A DNA stretch of 64,000 nucleotides from Polytrichum commune (lineage: Eukaryota; Streptophyta; Polytrichopsida; Polytrichales; Polytrichaceae): contig OX485807.1 in assembly GCA_950295325.1 (NCBI GenBank), forward strand, positions 7,256,501 to 7,320,500, written 5' to 3'. The translations under genes and the position numbers were made by a program. How positions within the stretch are numbered: position 1 is the stretch's first letter; each line of letters starts with the position of its first letter. Below, piece by piece: positions 25,301-36,200 of the stretch. The notes beneath the pieces were generated by a model. That model did no database searches, was not told the origin of the DNA, and worked only from the letters and a program-made list of their open reading frames with translations.

Positions 25301-25557
25301 ATCTTAAACTGTTTTATTACTGAACACTATGTTTAATAGTGGTAAATATGTGGCCTTAGTAATTAATTGGCTTGGAAATTACTTGTAGGTCCGAAGTCAT
25401 TATAACGACATTGTGGGTTTTTTACTAGTAGACTGCTTTTATGTCATTATGTGCTAGCTAGTCATGACATGGACAAAGGGCAAAAACACGTCAAAACAAC
25501 TAGTTATAATATTTTGTCAGGGTGTCAATCTACGAAGTTGAATTGTTTAGTAAATAC
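22281..25557. other. AT-rich intergenic region, no supported gene
   Basis: It has a (GT)n microsatellite at about 22329-22369. Modest open frames exist, such as 24026-24295 (+) and 23496-23726 (-), but they lack domains, convincing splice context or family resemblance. I regard this as spacer DNA with possible unidentified transposon relics. Confidence 0.4.
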
Positions 25558-26151
25558 CAGGGTTGTCTATTGTGTCGTGACAGAGGGTAATCCCGACATA
25601 ATGTCGTGCCGTCACGACACGTATCCGTCACGACATTATGATGGATGATGTCTTTATCCTGCCGGACTTGAATTTTACCGAATTTTTTGTGTATTTACAT
25701 TACCCCATTGCGGACACGTAGGAGTTACGATGTCCACGTGTGATGACATGTCAGCAAAGTAGAGGTAAAGTGGGGAATAAAATTACTAGCTCCCGTCCGC
25801 CCTCCCGTCCGCCCCCGTTCCCCGTACCCTAACCCCGCTCCCTTAGCCCATTAACATGTCCCTAACCCGTTCCCTATGTTCCCTCCCGTCCGACCCCCCC
25901 GTCCGACCTTTTCCCGTCCTCCCTTTTCCCGTCCGACCCCCCGTCCTCCCTCCCGTTCCCCTCCCCTGTTCCCATCCATCCCGTCCTATCCAAACCTCCT
26001 AAACCTGCTCCCATCCCCCGCTCCCCACGTTCCCACACGCTCCCCGCATTCCCCCCCGTCCGCCCCCCCCCCCCCCCCGTTCCCACTTACCTTCCCGTCC
26101 TCCCTCCCCGTCCTCCCCCCCGTCTGACCCCTCCCCACCCCGTCCGACCCT

Positions 26152-26189
<38 letters not shown>

Positions 26190-26572
26190 TCCGACCCTTC
26201 CCCCCGCCCGACCCTCACCCCCATCCGACCCCATGTTCCCCCGCGTTCCCACACGTCCGCCCACGCTCCCCACCCGTTCCCCCCGTCCGACCTACACCCT
26301 CCTTAGTAATATTTTATTACTTTGATTTTAACAAAATGGTAAACACAATGGCAAAATGGTTTACATGCCAAGGGAAATATGCACATCCACGTTGGCATTT
26401 TTTGCCACATAGGACGCCACCTTGGCAAGAAGGTAAGTATTTTACCCACCCTACTAGGTTGACCCTAGTTTGACCCTACGAGGAGCCTATTGTGTCGTGA
26501 CGGAGGGGTCCGACCCGGCACGACGCATCATGACGGCACGACCCCGTCATGACGTCGCGATAGACAACCCTG
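25558..26572. mobile_element. TIR element with a C-rich 'cccgtccgacc' satellite core
   Basis: The left end 'cagggttgtctattgtgtcg' (25558) matches the reverse complement of the right end (ending 26572) over 'cagggttgtctat', with weaker similarity further in: both ends are full of 'cgtgacg' and 'cacgac' motifs. CAGGG termini are common in hAT elements, but I could not find a convincing 8-bp target duplication. The core (about 25790-26300) is a degenerate array of 'cccgtccgacc'-type units with a run of about 30 C at 26152-26188. Frames over the core encode only Pro/Arg/Ser or Gly/Arg low complexity and are not genes. Confidence 0.65.
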
Positions 26573-27703
26573 TTACCATCAAATGATCTGCATGTATGTT
26601 CACTCATTGTTGGTTCCCTTTTGGAACCAACATAAGCCAATATTCATGTTTGATGAACGGCTATCGTAATTCAAGTCAATTGGATCCCTATTTCCACCCC
26701 AAGGGCCCAAGGGGTGGACTCTGCATACCACGTACAAACTAACGTGAGTGTAAGAAGAAGTAATATTTGAGGCATTAGCGTACATAATATACACAACGGA
26801 GAGAAATTATTTTCTCTATTGTATAAGTTGCGGAACTAAACTAAGTGTAAAGCACATTTACCTACATTGCTCGGTTAGAGAATCAGAAAGCGTGGGAATA
26901 CACTAATTTAAATTCACTAACTACACTAAAAATGATATTTAGTGTCATATGGTATTTATTGTCACTATGGTAACTTTTCAGATGGCACTTGTTATGAATA
27001 ACTGAACAAATACTGTCATGGATGATGGGTGAGTTCATTATTGGCCTTCTCTTTGTGAGCAACTACCTTCTCTTTGTGAGCAACTTGTAATGGATGATAG
27101 AAATTTGGACGAAAAACCACTTGGTAAGTGAAAGTATTGCAACTCTGTAAATCTGTAATCCCCAAGAATATTTACAAGGAATAACAAATAACAGCAAATA
27201 ATATTGGGTTAACATTTAGTGTTGGTGACACTAACCCACGGTTTACAATTGGTATCGTCAAGACAATTAGTAATGGTGACACTAAATATCATACTTAGTG
27301 TACTTATGAGCAGGAATATGGTAATTCGAATCAACTAGCTACTACTTTAATGACATGGCAATGCATCTGTCACTGAATGGTCACATAGACCCTCCTATGA
27401 GTGTCCAGCTGGCAATTCAGTGGATACTAATACTTATTGAATCTTTTGAACATACAACACAGCTTGAATCAAATAGGTTTTGAAAAATGTGAATTATAGA
27501 ATTTAGCGTGGGCCACAGTAATTTTGCAATGAATTTTAGCACTATGTAATGAACCAGCAGTAGCTCACTTCTCATGCAAAACTGTAGCACTTGAAACATT
27601 TACAAAACACTCGGATGATTATATTCTCCATCTGTACATCAAACTTACTTGTATAAACAAGTTTCAGTTCTGAAACCAGAAAGCATGCAGAGCTAGACAA
27701 TCT
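26573..27703. repeat. Intergenic DNA with an inverted copy of the 'cactaaat' dispersed repeat
   Basis: About 26925-27310 is the reverse complement, with divergence, of the repeat at about 2700-3070. It includes the phrase 'gtgacactaaatatcat' and ends at about 27310. The rest, down to the caleosin stop codon at 27704, would hold that gene's 3' untranslated region and polyadenylation signals on the minus strand. I could not single these out with confidence. Confidence 0.6.
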
Positions 27704-30555
27704 TTACATTTTCTTCTTCTGCATCTTCTGTGCCTCTACTTTCTTTGCCATGGTCTCAAAAATACTACCATCAAACATACCACGAATCAACTCCTTGGAA
27801 ACAAATCCCTCCCTATCTTTCAGCAACAAGTAGGTGATACCCCACTCCAGTTTTTCGGCAGTCCTGTTTTTCAAAACATCAATCTGGTTCAGGAACTTGA
27901 CCTTGACACAAAATCAGGTTTGCTGTATGTGCATCAAGACTGCAATTGAACATGTAAATATCAAAAGATTAACGGGTAGGCACATGCTCACTTACCAACC
28001 GAATGGGTCGTACGCATTGCGATTAGCATTGGTCATTGCATACAATTCATTGAAATGAAGTCGTGATTTGTCAGTCTTAGCATACTTGCTGAAGAGCTCC
28101 TCAAACTTTTGAGGCACAAACCTGTTGCAATGACATTTTAGTATAAAGACATGATTGAACATGCACGTTGTAGTTGATTTCAAACATCCTGGAGGATAAA
28201 GTGATAGTGGCAACCAAAACAAATGAAAAATTACAGATGAGAACAAAGAATGGTGAATGTATTCGTTCAATATAATTCCATGACCAGAATCTAAACAACA
28301 CAGTAAACTTCTGAAAGCTCTTACTACATGCTCTATCAAGTGAAAAATGTTACCTCCCCTCCGTATCGTACACTTCAGAGTCACTGCCATGTTTTGCTTT
28401 GTGAATATTCTTTATGTAAATTGGAAACATGAGACTCGGAATCCAAGTCTGCACACAAAAAGTACACACCTTCCACTTGTCAAAAAGATAAAACACACTT
28501 GCAGCCAAAGCAAAATCATCTGGAATGAATAATATTCAACATTCAGCTCAGTGATCTTTTTTGAGACCATACTAAATTTACATCAGAATCAATGTAGAGC
28601 AAATGCATGCTCATGCCCGCCAAGTTCTTGCTTCTTGAATAGTACAATGACAAGGAATTACACAAGGCAAAACATGAAGCTTGCCCTCTAACCAGTCACC
28701 TCACCTCCAGGGTAGAATAGCTAAATGCTCCATTGATGATAACCATGGCAAGGAAACTGATGAGCAAGTTAAACCCAATAGCGCGAAATCCTGCAATCAC
28801 ATAATAAATCATCCCACCTTGCCTGTAAGGCTACTGAAATACAATAAAATCATCCAAAAGACTCTAGACATTCTAAAAATTAGCATTCATCTAATGTAAC
28901 CTCTACAAAGGTTCACCAGACACCGTCTCTGGTGGTGACCCTGACCCTAAGAGAAGCTTTACAACACACTCACATGCCAAATCAAGTAGTCGATCATGCT
29001 ATCACAAGTCTATTCAATAATTATCAACAATGTCCCACATTTGCTAAGAAATCATCATATACCTTGGAAGGTCTCCCATGGGTAGATAATTCCATCCTTG
29101 TTAATATCAAAGAACGCAATGTGCTGCTGGAGCACTGAGTAGCCATTGTTCTTGTAACCTGGGGTTCCATGGGGATGGTCACCGTCCACAGCCTCCAATG
29201 CTCGTGGTACGTCTGCATTCATTGACATCACACCAATTTTAATTTGAAGTAGAATTAAATTTACCATCATAGTTGCAGGATCATGATATAAATTATATCC
29301 ATATTTTCAACAAAAATTCACTTTGGCATACATTCTATGACATACAGTCATGGAGACGACATGCTTGCACAAAGTGGCAAACCAGGTTTTGCAAATATGC
29401 ACTACTGCAGTCTTGGCTCATAGCAACAGCGCATGAACAAATGTATGACAAATGTACAAATGTCCGTTTTTACAGCGGTTTGGAAAAAAAAAAAGGTTTC
29501 TAAATATTGGTATATTTACACAAAACATGCGGTTCACTTGAGCAAAAGACATTATAGCGCGCTAAATGTGTTGCAAATGCCCCTAGGTTTGTAACGCCCA
29601 TCACCGATGACTTTTGAGGGGTTTTGCAATGAATAGATTTGCATGTATTTCTGGCCACAATCATGCAGCAGTAATATATCGTCGCCCTTGCAATGTCCTT
29701 GGATTAACTTAGCTCACATCCAGACATGTCCAGCAATTCGATAACGTTCAACCAATTGTCAAGAAATCCAAATGCGTATCCAGAGACGGAGAATCAGCAA
29801 GACATACGTGAACTTACACTTCGCGGATCCAAAACAGAGTCGCATGTATGACTACACCCAACATGCATGTACGTTTTTGCATCAATCATGCAAAAAGTTT
29901 CTCATCGATCTTGCAATGTCCCGTTGGATTGGCTTAGCTCATATGCAGACATGTCTAGCAATACGACAACACTCAACCGAAGGTATGCAGAAACAGAGAA
30001 TTAACAAAATACACGTGAACTTATAATATTTCTCGGATCGAGTACATAGTTCCAGGTATGAATAAACCCAACATCACCCAACGTGCATAAATATTTTTGC
30101 AACAACCACGCAACAGTAGTTTCTCATCTTGCTTACAATGTCCTTGGATTAACTTGGCTCATGAGCAGACATGTCCAAAAATTCTGAAATATAACGGAAC
30201 CACTTGTCAAAAACCCCAAATGGGTATCCAGAGAAACTAGAGAAGAGGAGGACACATGTGAACTTTTCTTACAATCAGGAGATCATCAAGTAACACAGTT
30301 CCATGTATAAATCACATGATAATTATCCAGCAAGCATGCAGAGAGACCGAACATTCATCATATTTCCCCCCATTTACTCTCCACAACATTAACCAGATGG
30401 AAGAGGAGATTGGAAGGAGATAAGTATAATGATGCATACGAGGCTTGGGGATGCCGAGGCCGCCGGCGCTTACAATCCGCTCATACGTAACTGGCGCCTT
30501 GGGCGCCACTGTCTGCAAACTCTCTCTCCCCTGCCCCGTCTCCGCCTGCACACTC

Positions 30556-30560
<5 letters not shown>
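27704..30560 (-). CDS. Caleosin / peroxygenase (lipid-body Ca2+-binding protein)
   Basis: Six exons on the minus strand: 30440-30560, 29063-29212, 28705-28790, 28354-28448, 27996-28121 and 27704-27863 (245 aa). All have GT-AG borders and matching phases. One EF-hand, [12 protein letters not shown], lies at about residues 76-87. A hydrophobic stretch follows (about 93-118), then the 'knot' segment [19 protein letters not shown]. Histidines at about 71 and 135/139 fit the haem ligands of plant peroxygenases. The C-terminal half has [18 protein letters not shown] and [14 protein letters not shown], strongly typical. The family sits on lipid droplets or ER membranes and oxygenates fatty acids with hydroperoxides, in oil mobilisation and stress. 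The usual central proline of the PSP knot is leucine here. A (CT)n tract lies directly upstream of the ATG, and a tandem repeat fills intron 1. Confidence 0.95.
29640..30270. repeat. Tandem repeat in caleosin intron 1 (about 3 copies, about 220 bp)
   Basis: Three diverged copies begin near 29641, 29863 and 30081. They share 'gcatgta...ttttgca', then 'cttgcaatgtcc', 'ttggcttagctca' and 'cagacatgtc', and close with 'cgtgaactt'. The tract accounts for much of the unusually long first intron (29213-30439). No coding content is evident. Confidence 0.75.

Positions 30561-30601
<41 letters not shown>
30561..30601 (-). promoter_or_regulatory. (GA)n tract in the caleosin 5' leader
   Basis: Forty-one bases of pure CT dinucleotide on the plus strand lie immediately before the caleosin start codon, so the mRNA leader would carry (GA)n directly 5' of the ATG. 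GA/CT tracts in plant 5' leaders can bind GAGA-binding (BBR/BPC) proteins; a role here is inference. Such tracts also slip easily and vary in length between individuals. Confidence 0.6.
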
Positions 30602-30604
<3 letters not shown>

Positions 30605-33208
30605 GACAGCGGTTCAGTAGTAAGCAAGCACACACTCCGTCAATTTCACAGAGCTGAGCAAATTTTATCTCCCAAAGTTCGTGGTGAAGACGAATGATGA
30701 AGGTGGGAAAAGTCTTTTTAAGAAACGCGGGGGGGGCGATTGGTGGAGTGGTGACTGCATGCAATGGTTAACGTTGCCAATCCCGTAGCCAGCGCATGAT
30801 GATCGCATGGATGCGGCTCCCGAGTGCGAGCCGGAGCTCGCCGTGTGGCGGCTACCCAGGAGCGGCACTTGGACACTTTGTGAGCTTCTGTTATGGCCGA
30901 GTCAGGTTGGTAAGTTCTTGTTGTCCATTCAGGTGTCGTTCCTACTGGAGTGCTAGTTGTGGTCCCAGATCGGTGTTCATCCAAATGTGGGACGTTCTCA
31001 TCCAGACCCAATGTTCTGGTCATTTATAAACAGCGATTGCATTAGGTGACCGGTATGAACCGGATGAATGACTCAGTTGCTTTCGCAGTTTGTCATCCAC
31101 CTCTTCACGCCGGTCCCCGACTCGTCGCTCATCCAAGTGGAGGGCACCTCCAACAACTGAACCTTAAGGCGGGACACCATTGTCCCATAATTCACATGTT
31201 AAACCTTGAAGCCTGTGTCGACGTCAAAAATGGTCAATTGAAGGCGATCAAAGCGACATTGAGATTATCTCAACATCTTGTACATGCTATGATGTTTGAA
31301 GTTGGTTTTTATTGTCAATCACTCACAACCACAAAACCAATCATCAAGGAGGCTCTGATTTATTTGGGCCACCGGTGTCCTACCATAACGTTCAATTATC
31401 TTGCGTTTCCTATCCACACAGATGATGTTTCGTCATAGATTGTGTTTACATTCACGAACAAATCGATTATGACCAATAACCAACTCCATGAGGTGGATGA
31501 CTCGTCATTTTTGCAACTCGTCATCCACTCTTCTCTCAACGGTTATCTAATTGGTGGTAGTTTCGGACCCACCACCTTTTGGCATTCACACACAAGATAT
31601 AATTTAAGGGACAAAGAGAATTTGATTTGATGCCAAATTTAAATTCAATAATCGTATTAGTGTGTGTTAGAAAATGGCACGGATTACTCTAATTAGCATG
31701 GTTCACTCTGATTGTTTAATCGGAGTGGGATAGCGTGGGTCAAAGACCCTAGGTCTTCCCCTCAAACTTCCTCGAGACTTGTGGCCAACACCTTACATAA
31801 AATAAAATAATCACTTTATATCAAAAGTAACATAAATTGAAACATTCACCCACATCTATTCCTAGAAAAGAATTTGATGTGGCCCATGCTAATTTTGACT
31901 AAGGATTTGGCATGGGTTGAAAATTACCGTGGCCCACACTAGCTCTCAATATGAGAAATTAGTGTGGGCACTAGAGATAATTGTGGCCAACAATACTAAT
32001 AGGACTATTTAATGTAGCTTTAAAGATCTCAAATCAGTCTTGTCCAAGTTGTTTGAGATCAATAACAACAAACAAATAGGGGGTCATGTTTTCACATTGG
32101 ATGGATGAGAGAGGTATGTTCATCTACAATAATTCCGTCTCTCCCTCTCGGGGCACTTTAGACCAAGAGTGTGCTAACACAATTGTTGGTTTGGTATATA
32201 GGTGAATTGGGGGAGGGCAAACCAACCCATGCAGTGGTTCCTTGTTGGATGACTGCAACCCTGCCTCCAAGGAACCAATGTACAGGTTGTTTCACCCCAA
32301 CCGGTGAATTGTAGGGCATAGTATCAATAATTGTGTGAAATAACTTACCCATGGGTATCAAAATTGTAATACTATTTGATGGGTATGTCAAATTGAGAAT
32401 TTTTTCCCATACCTGATTTATAATGTTGTTCAATACCATTCTTAACCATACCAAAATAGTGCTTGGTATCAATAATCAACATCAATAATGGTATTAAATA
32501 TGAAGGTGAGCCCTTGGGGGTTGCACCTTTCATAACACGTATGAGTTAACCTTTAATTCAGCCAAGGTTTTGGTTGGGAGTTGGTTGTTTTGCATGTCAA
32601 AATGTCCATATTTGTTAAGTTTTGTTGCATGTGTTGGAGTCATTGTGGAGGTTTGTTTGAACTACATTCTATATTCATTCCTTGAGGGTCAAACTCATTA
32701 AAAATATATACTTATTGTATGAAAAGTTTTGTGAGAGAGAGAATCATTGTATAGGAGTGTACGTCTCATTCATCCAACATAAAACCATGAAATAATATGC
32801 ACATGAAAGGTTACTTTTTTAACGTCGATTTGACATTAAAATTAGCTTCAAAAACCCCAAATTATAGTTTACTCAAGGTCATTTTGAAATGAATCGGCAA
32901 CAAACCTATAGAGGTCCAAGTTTTAATGTTGGATGGATGAGAGGTACGCTTGTATGTGATAATTCCCTCTCACCAAATTTTGTATGCAAAACAACCAACT
33001 CCGTGACCAAAACTCTGGTTGAATTACAGGATAACTCCAATCCATGTGAACATTTGAAGAATGCACTTTCCATGGCTTTCGGTTTTTGGTGACTGGGGAT
33101 TGTGTGGCCTTGAGGCAGTATTGTGCAACAAAGTGGTGAAGTAAGGAAAGTGAGGAAAGTGAAGAAAGGTTCTCTTCGGAAAGGAAGAGGACGAGGGTAT
33201 GGGAGCCT
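30602..33208. other. Divergent intergenic region between caleosin and Hsp33
   Basis: About 30720-31150 is GC-richer than its surroundings and probably holds the caleosin promoter. A plus-strand frame from an ATG at 31055 to 31438 has no recognised domain; repeats such as 'gtcatccac' run through it, so it is probably not a gene. About 31640-32070 resembles, in inverted orientation, the sequence at about 47750-48090 in a CCDC93 intron, which suggests a dispersed element. A palindromic element lies at about 32214-32297. Confidence 0.4.
32214..32297. repeat. Palindromic element, copy 2 of 3
   Basis: 'gggcaaaccaacccatgcag' at the left end pairs imperfectly with 'tgtacaggttgtttcaccc' at the right, and 'ggttccttg' pairs with 'caaggaacc' inside. 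It is the same unit as 9273-9355 and 41350-41432. Confidence 0.7.
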
Positions 33209-33230
33209 TAAACCCTAAACCCTAGCCCTA
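33209..33230 (+). promoter_or_regulatory. Telo-box in the Hsp33 leader or promoter
   Basis: Two adjoining AAACCCTA motifs and a related CCCTAA lie 60-80 bp before the Hsp33 start codon. In plants, telo-boxes (AAACCCTAA) are common near the start of ribosomal-protein and other housekeeping genes and bind Telo-box factors. Their function at this gene is inference. Confidence 0.5.
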
Positions 33231-33289
33231 ATGCCTAATGCTCTGTTTTCGTCATCGACATTTTGCAAATTCTTGTCGCTATCGCCACC

Positions 33290-36200
33290 ATGCCTCCTTG
33301 TGCGCTCTTGCAACCCTGCCACTTACGCCTCTCCACGCTCTCCAATCTCTTCTCTTGTAAGTTTGGTCCACATTTTCCTCCTCACCTTTGCTTGTTGTCC
33401 TCTGTGGAGGATGTGAACTTAAAATTGTGCCTCACGGTGTTGGATTTTGTGTTGAATTCTGTGCACTAAGTTGTGAATGACAATTTGAATTACAAGTTTC
33501 ATCTTAACAATGTTTATGTAGTTTGCGTTTGGAAATCTTCCTCTGAAATCTTGAAAATTCTCTCAAGAATGTGGAGTTTTCTGTGGGAACTTTTCTGTGG
33601 TGTTTCTCCTTTGTGGTGTATTCAGAATTTGAAAGCTACTGCAGGAAGATTCAGGAAACTTCTAAATTTAGGAGAAATGTTTTGGATATGATTTAGTGCC
33701 TGAAGGCATCTGTATGTTTCAAGCTCTGCATTTTGCTGTACAACATTGTATAGTGTAAAGAAACTGCCTGATTTGCCATTCGATGGTTGTATCGGCCGAC
33801 ATTGCACTGTATCGTCAGCAGAACATGAATACGGTTTTCGTTAAAAGCCTTCATTCTATTCATTTACATGGCTCAAAATACAATCCACAACTAATGATGG
33901 AATAAATTATAGTTGCAAATACACCAATCATCCTCTGAACATGTTGAATGGCTCTCTTTCAGGTGCAAGAGCTGCAGATCGTCAATGCCTCCTTTACAAG
34001 CAGTCAGTGGGCTATAGAAAATTAAGGTCTCATTCCTGTAAGGCCAATAATTGTGGGAGGTACTCTGAAAGAATAAGGTTGAGTGTACTGCGTAACAGCC
34101 AATTAGTGGCTCCGATTCCGAATGCCCAACCATTACATACTAGAAATGTTTCTGTTCGAGCTTCCGGAAGTGATGATGAACCGAATGGGACCGAATTGGA
34201 CCCGCAAGGGGCTGGTGATAAGCTTGTGCTTTGCATCTCCCAGGATGCTGAGGTATGTGTTTCAATATAGTTGCGTGAGCAAGCACTTCAATGTGTTACC
34301 TTTCTCCTATATTATCATCACTGATGGTGAGACCACAATATTATGGCTGTTCATCCAGTGCAAGTGGCTCAAATAGTTCATTGAGGCCCCCTTTACAGTA
34401 GGGAAGTTGAGAGCTTGAAGGAGATTTGTCATTGGCAGGGAGCTCTTATGCATGCTTGTTCACTCAAATCCACTTTACACTTGAGCTTTTTACCGGGCTT
34501 ATAATGCTTAGATGGCGCCTTGATGAATTCATTTGGAACGACGACGATAAGCTCTCGGTCAAAGATTATAACCTAACTCATGTCGAGAGCGAGAGCTCTC
34601 GTTCAGTGGGCCCCGAGCCAATGGGCTTTTTAGCATTCTTTGGTTTGTCACGAATGCTCTTTTATTTAGTATCCTTCCCCCTTTGAATTCTCACTCTGAG
34701 CAGGGCCATTTTACATTCCCCTAAACTATTGCGAGCTTGAATATTGATCAAAAGCTTTGGATGAAAGCTTGTGAACTCCAAGTATGAAACTTTTGAATAT
34801 TGCAAGTTCGAGCTCTCAACTTGAGTTCTAGTGTAGAATGGGCCCGCGTCTTGAGTTGGCCCAAAGAGGGATTCTCTTGGTCTTGAGGTCTTCATGTTGA
34901 GGAGTTTAAGCTCATGTTACGTTAAATGAATTGTTCTCCAAAAGTATTTTGGCACAGTGGGCTTTATTTTCAGACTCTGTTTTGCATTAGATAAGTAGGT
35001 TAATTTCCTCGTATGGGAGGCAATAGTCACAAGCGTTGCTGACTATTTGTACATCAGCTCAGTGGCCAGATGGCTTCATCGTGCATTATGTACCACTAGT
35101 TAACATGACCTGATGTGTCCAAGACTCATCATAACCACAAGAACCAATTCTTCTGGCCATTGTAGATGAGAATGAAGATTGTAACAGAGATACGTATAGC
35201 TCAATGTAGGATTTTCTTGCTTTGAAAATTCAGCAAGTATGTGGCCTGTGGTTTTGGTCCCGGCTCACGCAGTTTGATGCTTATATGATGGTAACATAGG
35301 TTTCAGTACTCAGCCTTGTGGCCACAGAGGTTGTGCGGGAAGCCCAACAACGGCATAAGGCTGCCCCTACGGTGTGTTCCAGAGTTACCCTACACTCACC
35401 ATTGTCATCAAATACTGTTGTCAAATACTGTTGTCAATGTATTTGTCTGTGTTTTTGTTCATATAATTGCAAATTTCTGCAAGTGCATTCAAGTAATCTA
35501 GACACAGAGAGATGGTCGCGTACAGAAATGTATTATTTTCCCTTGGTCTCAGCTCAAATGTTCCTATAGGATCAGCATCTCTTGTATCTCTACCTCTTTC
35601 TGTGTTTGTTTCTTATTGTCTATGTGTATATAGTATAGGGTATATGGTTCTGAACTGGTTGCTCCACATGAAGCATTATATGTGTTGCAAAGTGCTCGAC
35701 GTCATCTCGAGATACTCAATCTGTGGTTGTGGGAGGGAAGGCAATTGCAGCACTGGGACGTTCATTAATGGGGACTCTTCTTCTGGGAGCCCTCAAAGGT
35801 GATGCAGAAACTGTACAGGTATGGCAAGGGTAAAACCTCTCCTTGCAAAGTTCCACTTTAGACATTAATCTGAAAAGTTTGGGATCTCCTGTGACTCACC
35901 TGCTTTCACATCCTTTTATCTTGTTAAATGAAAAGCTACAAAGATAAGTGGCCTAAAATAGGCACCTTCAGCTCTGCACTTCTTCTTCTAGGGTATTAAA
36001 CATGTGATTAGTACGAGATGATCAGCAAATTCAAATTGAGGCCATAGCCATTTTCCTCATTATTTTTGGAGCTCATGTGAATATTATGAATCTTATTTAT
36101 TATGAAAGTGAAGAGTCTCTTTCTTTCTAAATGGTCTTATACGTCTCCCCAATTATGTTGACCGTTGAACCTAGTATAGCTAACAAATTCTGAGCATGCA

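Noticed and set aside
25874-26273. Gly/Arg-rich and Pro/Ser/Arg-rich frames in the C-rich tract
   Set aside because: They are translations of a degenerate C-rich satellite with homopolymer runs, with no codon structure or conserved motif.
31055-31438. 128-codon plus-strand frame upstream of Hsp33
   Set aside because: No domain or splice context; it includes repeated 'gtcatccac' phrases and overlaps GC-rich spacer DNA.
33231-33356. Earlier Hsp33 start at the ATG at 33231
   Set aside because: That frame reaches the exon 1 donor in the wrong phase and hits a stop in exon 2. The ATG at 33290 is in phase and has a better context.
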